Shown here: one piece after another, positions 1 through 6,354 of the stretch
How positions within the stretch are numbered: position 1 is the first letter of the stretch
How the letters are laid out: each line of letters starts with the position of its first letter
Assembly: GCA_013329905.1 (NCBI GenBank)
Contig: DUJH01000048.1
Coordinates: forward strand, 1-8,851
DNA length: 8,851 bases
Direction: 5' to 3'
Origin: Candidatus Thalassarchaeaceae archaeon
GTDB lineage: Archaea > Thermoplasmatota > Poseidoniia > Poseidoniales > Thalassarchaeaceae
Position numbers and translations under genes: made by a program
The notes under the pieces: model-generated
What the model was told of the DNA's origin: nothing
The model's database searches: none
The model's input: the letters and a program-made list of their open reading frames with translations, nothing else

Positions 1-453
1 GAATGCAAGGATTTGACCATCACATTGTCTAGAGGAACCATGGATATTTCTCAATTTGTCAAATCTGTTGAGACTGTAAATAATTACGAGGACTTTACCA
101 TACAATGGAATATTCCAGTCAATGAAACAATGTATCGTTGGAATAAGAGTGGAGAAGAGCCAGTAGTGCGAATTGAGTACTCTGCACCCGGTGTTAGTGG
201 CTTCGAATGTTTCTTCCTAGATTGCACTGGAGAATTCACTATGTTCTACTCAAATAACGAGGATAATTACTCAGTAGAAGCAAACTTCCCTGTAATCAAT
301 GCCTCAGATGCTGGACCAGGAGATGGCGACGGCGATGGCGGAGGCATAGGTGGAGCAGTCGATGATGCTCTACCCGGATTCGGACTGGCCGCTGGACTGG
401 GAGCACTTGCGATAGCAGCAGTCGGTGCTAGTCGCTTTGAGCGAAAAGAGTGA
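1..453 (+). CDS. C-terminal part of a secreted surface protein with a PGF-CTERM-like sorting signal (5' end outside window)
   Basis: The reading frame is open from base 1, so the start lies upstream; the TTG at 13 is unlikely to be the real start. The visible 150 residues have no recognised enzymatic domain. They are Thr/Asn/Glu-rich with four N-x-S/T sequons (about residues 41, 48, 89 and 100), which fits an extracellular, possibly N-glycosylated protein. After a Gly/Asp-rich linker (about 105-115) comes an LPGF motif (124-127), a roughly 18-residue hydrophobic Gly/Ala/Leu helix, and a short charged tail ending RFERKE. This tripartite end matches the PGF-CTERM pattern, which in other archaea is processed by archaeosortase A, with transfer of the protein to a membrane lipid anchor. 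The gene looks more A/T-rich than its neighbours. It converges on the histidyl-tRNA synthetase gene. The ectodomain function is unknown. The tail could instead be a plain membrane anchor. Confidence 0.75.
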   Translation, partial: ECKDLTITLSRGTMDISQFVKSVETVNNYEDFTIQWNIPVNETMYRWNKSGEEPVVRIEYSAPGVSGFECFFLDCTGEFTMFYSNNEDNYSVEANFPVINASDAGPGDGDGDGGGIGGAVDDALPGFGLAAGLGALAIAAVGASRFERKE

Positions 454-454
454 A

Positions 455-471
455 TTCGCCAATTCGGCGGA
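455..471. terminator. Short hairpin between convergent genes, possible terminator
   Basis: The 32-base gap between two convergent stop codons holds a 6-pair stem, TTCGCC (455-460) with GGCGGA (466-471), loop AATTC, including one T-G pair. An overlapping alternative stem is GCGGA (467-471) with TCCGC (474-478). There is no T-tract on either strand, so a terminator role rests only on position and symmetry. Confidence 0.22.
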
Positions 472-485
472 GTTCCGCAAACCGT

Positions 486-1742
486 TCAAAGATCTTCGAC
501 TGGAACAGTCGACTCCTCGCCAGTATCGAGATTCTTGATGCGCACATTTCCAGCGGCCCATTCATCGGGCATTACCATCACCAGTCGGTCCGCACCGCAT
601 CGTTCAGCGTGCTTGAAGACCCACTTCATTTTCTTCTCTTCAAGAACCAAATCTACGCTTCGGCCACTAGAGCGCAATCGCCCAGCAACCTGCATTGCAG
701 ACCCACGTAATTCAGACCCCATTCCGAAGACCACGTCTTCGACACCCGCAGTCAAATCAGGAATCAATCCCTTCTCGGCGAGGAGTTCCATCACGACCAT
801 GTCTCCGAAGCCGAATCCGGTGGCGGGCAAGTCCTTCCCACCAAGAGTTCCAATCAACTTGTCATAGCGCCCTCCACCAACAATCGCACGAAGCTCTCCG
901 GCCCGATCGTGAGCCTCGAATACAGGGCCGGTGTAGTAAGCCAGACCACGAACCACCGAGGCATCGAAGGCTACCCAATCCGAGATGCCGTAGGAATCGC
1001 ACAGAGCGAACAACGCGCCTAATTCGGCAACTGCCGCGCTCTCACCACCAAGAGCAGAAGCAAGAGCCCCCAAATCGGTTAGGCCAAGGACGGAACGGAT
1101 CTTTGAAATATCATCAGAAGAAAGTCCTAATTCGGCCAACTGCGCCGCGATAACATCAGCAGGTAGCTTGTTCATTTTGTCGACAATGACACAAGTCTGA
1201 GCGAAGGTATCGCCCTCGATTCCGAGTGAACCGAGCACCTCTTCGAGCACCTTGCGGCTGCTGATTCGAATAACCAAATCTTCTGAGCCGAGCCCGACTG
1301 AGTGAAAGAAATGTGCCAGTACGGAGAGCAATTCTGCGTCGGCCTCGACACCATCCATCCCCCAGACGTCTACGTTCCACTGGTAGTGCTCACGCCCACG
1401 TCCTCTCTGGGTTCTCTCGTAACGCCAGCACTGCGGAATCGAATACCACTTGATAGGGAGCGCCAAAGCGCCCGCTCTCGCCATCACCATTCGCGCCAGC
1501 GAGGGCGTCATCTCGGGCCGGAGCGCCACTCGTCGCCCGCCCTTATCCTCAAAATTGTATAACTGGCCAACGATCTCCTCTCCCGCCTTGCGCGTGTACA
1601 GATCCTCACTCTCGAGCACGGGAGCATCGTACTCCTCGAACCCGTGCGCACGCGCAGCCGAGTGGAATCTCTCGAATAGCCAGTTGCGCACGCGCATATC
1701 ATCTGGATAGAAGTCGCGCGTGCCACGAACTCCCTGAGCCAT
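486..1742 (-). CDS. hisS: Histidyl-tRNA synthetase
   Basis: Class II aminoacyl-tRNA synthetase that charges tRNA-His with histidine using ATP, in the cytoplasm. Numbered from the ATG at 1742 (418 residues, close to the usual 420 or so): RGTRDF near the N-terminus, LRPEMTP at 74-80, class II motif 2 at about 100-128 (WRYER then REHYQW), the histidine-specific segment RGLAYYTGPVFE at 265-276 with its catalytic Arg265, and motif 3 with GGGRYD (289-294) and GFGFGD (309-314). The last 85 or so residues form the anticodon-binding domain. I chose the ATG at 1742 because it gives a normal N-terminus. A TTG at 1772 in the same frame would add ten residues and overlap the GtrA-like gene as TTGA, so coupled initiation there cannot be excluded. 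No clear Shine-Dalgarno sequence precedes the ATG. It is the last gene of the minus-strand cluster. The enzyme identity is secure. Confidence 0.96.
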   Translation of the reverse strand: MAQGVRGTRDFYPDDMRVRNWLFERFHSAARAHGFEEYDAPVLESEDLYTRKAGEEIVGQLYNFEDKGGRRVALRPEMTPSLARMVMARAGALALPIKWYSIPQCWRYERTQRGRGREHYQWNVDVWGMDGVEADAELLSVLAHFFHSVGLGSEDLVIRISSRKVLEEVLGSLGIEGDTFAQTCVIVDKMNKLPADVIAAQLAELGLSSDDISKIRSVLGLTDLGALASALGGESAAVAELGALFALCDSYGISDWVAFDASVVRGLAYYTGPVFEAHDRAGELRAIVGGGRYDKLIGTLGGKDLPATGFGFGDMVVMELLAEKGLIPDLTAGVEDVVFGMGSELRGSAMQVAGRLRSSGRSVDLVLEEKKMKWVFKHAERCGADRLVMVMPDEWAAGNVRIKNLDTGEESTVPVEDL

Positions 1743-1768
1743 CGCGTCGAGGGACAGCCGACTGTTCT

Positions 1769-2242
1769 TCAAGACCTACGGCTCTCGCGATAGACTTCAA
1801 GCCGTTCCGAGCGAGTCACACGTCCATCGGACAGCGGGAAAGCGAAGATACGCAGTGCGAGGAAAGCGAAGAAGCCGAAAGCGGCTGTGTTTGCGGCCCA
1901 TGTGTAGATGTGATTGTAGCCGAGGGTATCACTGAAGTAGGCTATAGAGGCGGTTGAGATGGCCCACAAAACGGTATAGATTACCAGCATTACAGCGAGG
2001 CTTTTGGTGTAACCAGTTGGTGACTCAAAGGTTAGCCAACGATGTAGGAAGTGCGCCTGCCATGAGCTTACGAAGTAGGCGATAGCCCAAGCGGTGGCCG
2101 CTGGGAAGCTTTCTGAGAGAGTCAGCCCGTGAAGCCAGTAGTAGAGCGCCGCGAAGATTGTCACATTGATGCAGCCAACGGCACAATACATCGCGTACTC
2201 AAGAAGCAACTTAGACCAAGGATAATCATCACTGACCAGCAA
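1769..2242 (-). CDS. GtrA-like four-helix membrane protein
   Basis: A 157-residue integral membrane protein with four hydrophobic segments at about 16-37, 47-66, 81-103 and 112-135. The RWLTF motif (69-73 region) directly after helix 2 and the RIFAF segment ending helix 4 are typical of the GtrA/DPMS family. Members of that family are linked to moving polyprenyl-phosphate-linked sugars across membranes or to partnering glycosyltransferases. No glycosyltransferase is visible nearby, so the substrate here is unknown. The TTG at 2242 is the only start that leaves residues ahead of helix 1, as family members usually have; it lies 9 bases after the transporter stop. Other in-frame starts are a TTG at 2209 and an ATG at 2191, the latter within the first helix. 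The C-terminal tail is rich in Arg and should be cytoplasmic. Family assignment is fairly good; the role is inferred only from the family. Confidence 0.78.
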   Translation of the reverse strand: MLVSDDYPWSKLLLEYAMYCAVGCINVTIFAALYYWLHGLTLSESFPAATAWAIAYFVSSWQAHFLHRWLTFESPTGYTKSLAVMLVIYTVLWAISTASIAYFSDTLGYNHIYTWAANTAAFGFFAFLALRIFAFPLSDGRVTRSERLEVYRESRRS

Positions 2243-2251
2243 TTGATTCCC

Positions 2252-4057
2252 TCAGACGAGTTCCGCATCGAGAGTCGCACCGGTATGCGATCTCGTCTCC
2301 CCATAATCATCCACGAAAGTGGCTGGTAATTTCTCTCCAGCTTGGACGATGTATGGGTCCTCACCACCGGGAAGAGTTTCGATTGAGACTTCCGCGCCCT
2401 CAGGGACATTTCTGTAGAGTGGGCGCGGCTCAAGACTGTAATTTCCAGATAGAATTGCTAGAAGCCAGAAATCTTCGGTCGTCGGAACCATGCGATTGAC
2501 GAGGATGTAGCGGTTGAGACCGATGAACAGTCCTGCCGTCACACCCCAGAAAAGCAGAATTATCGAGATTCCGTTAGCGTTGGTCGGGTCCCAAGGGTTC
2601 TCGACATTGATGAGCATGTCGCCGAAGTAGGAGAGGATGAGGACGCTGAACATTAGGGGGAATCCAAGATACATGATGTAATCCCACCACTTTCCAATCC
2701 ACCAATCATTGTCTCCAGTGTTGATGAAATCATCTCGGAATGAGGACACTCCATGGTCGAGGTAATCACGGAAATCGAAGCCCTCGATGTCATTCTCTTC
2801 TTGCCAAACTCGGTAGCGGTTCCATCCGTACTTCCAAATCGAGTAAGCGATGAACAGTCCGCTGAACATTAGGCCATAGCCCCAGATGTGATCCTGCACC
2901 TCGAGGAATTGAGGGAATACCACACCAGTCGAATCGTCCACCAATATCCACAGCCCTGCGCTAGGCAGGCCGAAGAGGAATATTGCGATGGAAGTGAAGC
3001 CGACCGCCTTCGGGCGGTCGATTCCGTGATCGACGAAGTTGCGAACGCATAGTTCGACGGTGGAAATCATCGATGTGAGGGCAGCGAATGAAAGTGCGAG
3101 GAAGAACATAGTCACCATCGTCAACTGAACCATTGGACCGCCAGGTGCTTGCGCGAACACTTCGGGGAGCACGAGGAAGGTGATTGCACTGGAGCCTCCG
3201 CTTACCGCTGCGAGGGGATCGTCGACCACAGCGAAAACTGCCATCATAACGGTGAGTCCGGCGATGATGGAGATGCTATTGTTGGCAAGGCACATCGTCG
3301 CCGCGTTGAGAGTAGTATCCTCATCCTTGCGCATGTAGACAGAGTAAGTGATTGCCATACCCATTCCGGCCGAACAGGACCATGCTGATTGTGAGAGGCC
3401 GTTAATCCAAGTCTCCGGCTGCATGAGATATTCGGGTTGGATGCTGAACATGTAGACGAAGCCGTCGAGGCTACCGTCATCCAAGTCCATCACGAAGGCG
3501 AGGAAGAGAGCGGCGAAGAGGAGAACGAAGAGAGAAATCATCAGGCCGACGTTGACCTTCTCGATTGCCTTCGCGCCCTTCCAGATAGCGAGCATTGTGA
3601 TGGCAACAGCGATGGCTTGGAAGAAGACGACTTCGAGGGGATTGTTGAGGAAGGAATTCCAGACTTCGACGGTATCGACCTCTGAGCCGAGACCACCACG
3701 GATAGCGGTCTGGAAGTAATTGATACACCAGCCTGTCACGACCGCGTAATAGAATCCAATAGCGGTCGAAATCCAGGCTGTCCAAAGTCCCATCCAAGCG
3801 AAGCGCTTGCCTGCGAAGATACGGAATGTTCCAACGGTTCCAGTGCGACTTCGCTTGCCGAGTGCGAACTCTGCGATAATCAGCGGCACCGACCAGAGAA
3901 AGAGGAAAATGACCCATGGAACGAGGAAGGACCCCCCCCCGTTAGCGCCGACCATCCTCGGAAAGCGCCAGATATTACCAGTGCCGATAGCGGCGCCGAT
4001 GGTAGCGAAAATCAGTCCGAGTCGCCCACTAAATTGATCGGAATCCCCCTCGGACAT
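2252..4057 (-). CDS. Sodium-dependent amino-acid symporter, NSS/SLC6 family
   Basis: A 601-residue LeuT-fold transporter of the neurotransmitter:sodium symporter family, expected to import amino acids with sodium across the cytoplasmic membrane. Helix 1 carries the family signature: GTGNIWRFP at 25-33 and NGGG at 39-42. By hand alignment to LeuT, the sodium-site residues Ala22, Asn28, Asn259, Ala325, Thr328 and Ser329 are present. Tyr104 matches the substrate-contacting LeuT Tyr108, and Arg31 matches the outer-gate Arg30. The unwound helix 6 segment reads SAWSCSAGMGM (224-234) and is followed by the RKDED loop. The position equal to LeuT Glu290 is Ser263, as in chloride-dependent animal members. 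The protein is longer than LeuT, with an acidic loop at about 418-450 and a roughly 75-residue soluble tail. The ATG overlaps the peptidase stop as TGATG, suggesting translational coupling. The NGGG motif is encoded by nine consecutive C bases on the plus strand (3932-3940). The exact substrate cannot be told. Confidence 0.93.
   Translation of the reverse strand: MSEGDSDQFSGRLGLIFATIGAAIGTGNIWRFPRMVGANGGGSFLVPWVIFLFLWSVPLIIAEFALGKRSRTGTVGTFRIFAGKRFAWMGLWTAWISTAIGFYYAVVTGWCINYFQTAIRGGLGSEVDTVEVWNSFLNNPLEVVFFQAIAVAITMLAIWKGAKAIEKVNVGLMISLFVLLFAALFLAFVMDLDDGSLDGFVYMFSIQPEYLMQPETWINGLSQSAWSCSAGMGMAITYSVYMRKDEDTTLNAATMCLANNSISIIAGLTVMMAVFAVVDDPLAAVSGGSSAITFLVLPEVFAQAPGGPMVQLTMVTMFFLALSFAALTSMISTVELCVRNFVDHGIDRPKAVGFTSIAIFLFGLPSAGLWILVDDSTGVVFPQFLEVQDHIWGYGLMFSGLFIAYSIWKYGWNRYRVWQEENDIEGFDFRDYLDHGVSSFRDDFINTGDNDWWIGKWWDYIMYLGFPLMFSVLILSYFGDMLINVENPWDPTNANGISIILLFWGVTAGLFIGLNRYILVNRMVPTTEDFWLLAILSGNYSLEPRPLYRNVPEGAEVSIETLPGGEDPYIVQAGEKLPATFVDDYGETRSHTGATLDAELV
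3001..3020. repeat. Perfect 8-bp inverted repeat with 4-base loop inside the NSS gene
   Basis: CGACCGCC (3001-3008), TTCG (3009-3012), GGCGGTCG (3013-3020). A G-T type pair could add a ninth pair. In the transporter mRNA the loop reads CGAA. It lies in codons for the IDRPKAVG segment (about residues 346-353). A GC-rich stem in a coding mRNA could slow ribosomes or be chance; no function is claimed. Confidence 0.55.
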
Positions 4058-6252
4058 CAGGAACCCTCCTCGTCGACGAGGTGGCTATGGTCCTCGGGTA
4101 ATCCGAGCACTCCCCTTTCATCGTCGAACATCGCACGTAGTGTGAAACCCAGTCCACCCCAGACCATCGTCGCGATGAAGGCGAACATTAGCAGAGCAAA
4201 AACTCCCGATCCGAATGGTGCACGATAAGGAATCGACAATTCGTAATAATTCGCGGTATCCGAAGCAGGATATGTGAACGGGAAAGCCCCGTTTATAGTG
4301 CCTAATTTTGCCTTGTACTGAATTTTACCGACCGATGTATCTGGCAGTGGTATGTAACTCTCAAGCATTGTCCCATTGGAACCATCGAGCAGTATGCACT
4401 GCTCTCCGGGCTCCATGAATGCTGACATGCTCCATGGCACATCGATCCACTCAGTTGGGCCGTAGTCATTCTGTTGTCTATTCGGCTCGACGAATCTCCA
4501 CATTAGATGAGTACGATTGATATCAGGAGTGAAGGGGAAGGCCTTGTCTAGACACATTGAGATTGGTATGTCGCCATTGGATGGAACTGTGACATTGCTT
4601 GGTTCCTCAAGCCATTGTGTTGAGGTGGTGTTCTCTATCCCTACTATGGCTCGATATCTTGGGTCATCGGCAATCTCAATCATATAGAACGGAACGCCGA
4701 GGTTTCTGACGGCGATGTGAGCAATATCCTCGGGGTATTCGTGGAAGGCATTGCCGATCTCGATTGTATAGCAGTAGGAGTTGTGTACGCCGTAGTGCCA
4801 ATCGCAGAAATCGCCTGTCGTTGGGTAGAGATCGGATGACTGCATTGGTGCGTATTCAGTCATATCCCCCATTTTGTATCCATGATATTCGAGGTATTCT
4901 TGGTCTGGATTGTCACAATTCGTGCAGTGCCCCCATGGCCACAATACAAGCTCCGAGAAGGAATGCCATGTGAGTGTGGACTTGAAGTCAGACGCACCGT
5001 CTCCGTCATCATCGTTCATCTCAGTCAAATCTTGGATGAACTTGGTCTCCGGCTCACTGTTGCCACCCATCCAATCTTCGTCAGTCTGACCATCAGCATC
5101 GTCGTCCTTACCGTCGACGTGATCCTCATTGATTAGCCCGTCTCCGTCATTATCTTCGTAATTGACTGGGCCGTTGTAGACGTCGTTGTTTGCTCCGGCT
5201 TCTCCCGCGTAACACATTCCAGGGAATAGAGGTCCAGTCGCTCCGAGTGGTGCTCCCCATTCAAACTGATAATTGCGGTTCAAATCGACTCCATCGCAGG
5301 ATGGATCGACTTGCTCATCAACATCTGGAATTGGAGTCACGCCAGTAACCGTATTGTCACGTAGATTCTTTCTCCAACCAGAAGTTCTACAATTCTCCCA
5401 AGCAGTCTCACCACAGTATTCTTCTCTGTCGTAGCGGTTGCCATCGACATTCAGCATTGGTATTAGGTAGATTTCTCGAGTGTTGACCATGTCTGTAATG
5501 AATTGTTCAGAGAAGTCTTCGTCGACACCAAGGTCTCCCGGACCACAATTGATACCGTCTCCGTTGTAATCTTGTGCTGATGAATTCAAACTTAGACAAT
5601 CGCCATCATTGTCAATTCCATCCCAGCCGTCTTCGTCAATCAAGCCGTCGCCATCATTGTCGATGGCCGCCTTGCCATAGTAGTACGCCACAGTCTCGAG
5701 GAAGAACATCGGTACCTCGTAGGACATCCACTCGCGAGCGTGGTGGTTTCCGACCAACATGACATCTGGGCGATCAGCGTAATTCCCGTCGTCATCATTG
5801 TATTCGTTGTACTCGCCACCCTGTACATTACCGGTAATCTTCATCCATGGGCTGGGGTGGTTGTAGTACCAGCCTTCGTATTCAGTAGATGTCATTTCAT
5901 CGCCGCGGGCGTTTACTCCTCCCAGAAGACCTTCGTGATACTGGAGAAAGTCTGGGTGGTAGGCAGCCAAAGTCTGCATCCTCTCTTTCATTGAGAAGTA
6001 GTCATGATACTCACGGAACTGAAGTTGTTCGAAATCACCGTGTGGGCCCCATGGGAATATCTGATTCACATACTCTGATGACCAGATTTCTTCAGGAGTA
6101 AGCCCGGTTTCAGGCTCTTGAGCTGATACTGGGGCCACCATAGCAATTGGAGCGGCCACGGATAGTAAAAGCGGCAAAAGTAGGGCAATTGCAGGAATTC
6201 TGCGTGCCCGATAGACCTCGTCGAAATCAGAAATGGACACGCTACTCGCCAT
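4057..6252 (-). CDS. Membrane-anchored extracellular M14 zinc carboxypeptidase with inserted calcium-type loops
   Basis: A 731-residue metallopeptidase predicted to cut C-terminal residues from peptides outside the cell. A basic stretch (RARR, 15-18) and a hydrophobic core (20-40) form a signal peptide with likely cleavage after VSA (42-44). The M14 catalytic set is complete by hand alignment to carboxypeptidase A: zinc ligands His171 and Glu174 in HHAREW, third ligand His430 in TWHSFSEL, Arg294 (Arg127), Asn325-Arg326 in VDLNRNY, Tyr476 (Tyr248) and general-base Glu498 in YTIEIG. Three Asp-rich segments with D-x-D-G-D-G pattern interrupt the catalytic domain (197-236, 364-394, 413-422). Residues about 530-670 look like an extra beta-rich region with several N-glycosylation sequons. 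A helix at about 683-705 then anchors the protein, leaving a short acidic cytoplasmic tail. It is the first gene of the minus-strand cluster and overlaps the transporter by one base. The ATG at 6252 gives a normal signal peptide. Substrate preference is unknown. Confidence 0.92.
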   Translation of the reverse strand: MASSVSISDFDEVYRARRIPAIALLLPLLLSVAAPIAMVAPVSAQEPETGLTPEEIWSSEYVNQIFPWGPHGDFEQLQFREYHDYFSMKERMQTLAAYHPDFLQYHEGLLGGVNARGDEMTSTEYEGWYYNHPSPWMKITGNVQGGEYNEYNDDDGNYADRPDVMLVGNHHAREWMSYEVPMFFLETVAYYYGKAAIDNDGDGLIDEDGWDGIDNDGDCLSLNSSAQDYNGDGINCGPGDLGVDEDFSEQFITDMVNTREIYLIPMLNVDGNRYDREEYCGETAWENCRTSGWRKNLRDNTVTGVTPIPDVDEQVDPSCDGVDLNRNYQFEWGAPLGATGPLFPGMCYAGEAGANNDVYNGPVNYEDNDGDGLINEDHVDGKDDDADGQTDEDWMGGNSEPETKFIQDLTEMNDDDGDGASDFKSTLTWHSFSELVLWPWGHCTNCDNPDQEYLEYHGYKMGDMTEYAPMQSSDLYPTTGDFCDWHYGVHNSYCYTIEIGNAFHEYPEDIAHIAVRNLGVPFYMIEIADDPRYRAIVGIENTTSTQWLEEPSNVTVPSNGDIPISMCLDKAFPFTPDINRTHLMWRFVEPNRQQNDYGPTEWIDVPWSMSAFMEPGEQCILLDGSNGTMLESYIPLPDTSVGKIQYKAKLGTINGAFPFTYPASDTANYYELSIPYRAPFGSGVFALLMFAFIATMVWGGLGFTLRAMFDDERGVLGLPEDHSHLVDEEGS
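4987..5016 (-). repeat. Third Asp-rich calcium-type loop in the M14 peptidase
   Basis: Residues 413-422 read NDDDGDGASD, sitting just before the strand that carries zinc ligand His430. It is shorter than the other two acidic segments and has a single D-x-D-G-D core. Confidence 0.5.
5071..5163 (-). repeat. Second Asp-rich thrombospondin-type-3-like segment in the M14 peptidase
   Basis: Residues 364-394 contain DNDGDGLINED (367-377) followed by DGKDDDADGQTDED. The eleven-residue unit nearly repeats the one at 198-208, differing at one position (N for D). Such D-x-D-x-D-G repeats bind calcium in thrombospondin type 3 and dockerin-like domains; calcium binding here is inferred. The segment lies between VDLNRNY and the catalytic His430 strand. 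Confidence 0.65.
5545..5664 (-). repeat. First Asp-rich thrombospondin-type-3-like segment in the M14 peptidase
   Basis: Residues 197-236 contain DNDGDGLIDED (198-208), DNDGDC (214-219) and DYNGDGINC (228-236), each with the D-x-D/N-G-D pattern, plus two cysteines (219, 236) that could pair. The segment follows the helix after the HHAREW zinc motif and precedes the strand IYLIPMLNVDG (261-271), where a plain M14 enzyme has only a short loop. Confidence 0.68.
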
Positions 6253-6354
6253 GGGAACAGTTTAGCCACTCAAGAGCCGGTCTTCAATCCCTCGCTATAT
6301 CGCGGTCCGTAGGACCGGCGCGGGGTTTATCGCGGGGTCGTCGTCGGCCGGAAC
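6253..6354. promoter_or_regulatory. Divergent promoter region for the peptidase cluster and mscS
   Basis: These 102 bases separate two divergent start codons. On the minus strand an ATATAGCG-like element (6300-6293) lies about 45 bases before the peptidase ATG, which would give a leader of about 18 bases at normal archaeal TATA spacing. On the plus strand GTTTATCG (6325-6332) is centred about 27 bases before the mscS ATG, which would place the transcript start at or near the start codon (leaderless). No Shine-Dalgarno sequence is evident before either ATG. Element assignments are by eye and tentative. Confidence 0.45.
6303..6317. promoter_or_regulatory. Inverted repeat between divergent promoters, possible operator
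   Basis: CGGTCC (6303-6308), spacer GTA, GGACCG (6312-6317): a perfect 6-bp inverted repeat between the two TATA-like elements. Its position would let a dimeric regulator affect both directions. Nothing identifies such a regulator. Confidence 0.35.

Noticed and set aside
695..1153. A 152-codon plus-strand frame opposite hisS
   Set aside because: The product is Arg/Pro/His-rich low-complexity sequence, typical of antisense translation of a real gene; hisS has all its catalytic motifs.
1743..1772. hisS starting at TTG 1772 with a TTGA overlap
   Set aside because: Possible, but the ATG at 1742 gives a normal family N-terminus and the extra ten residues show no conserved feature. It is recorded as an alternative only.
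3477..3917. A 146-codon minus-strand frame inside the transporter gene
   Set aside because: It is an alternative frame of the NSS gene with an Arg/Leu-rich, structureless product. The NSS frame has the conserved family residues.
3932..3940. The poly-C run as a frameshift or programmed slippage site
   Set aside because: The frame is intact through the run and gives the expected NGGG motif, so there is no broken gene here; kept only as a possible variation site.
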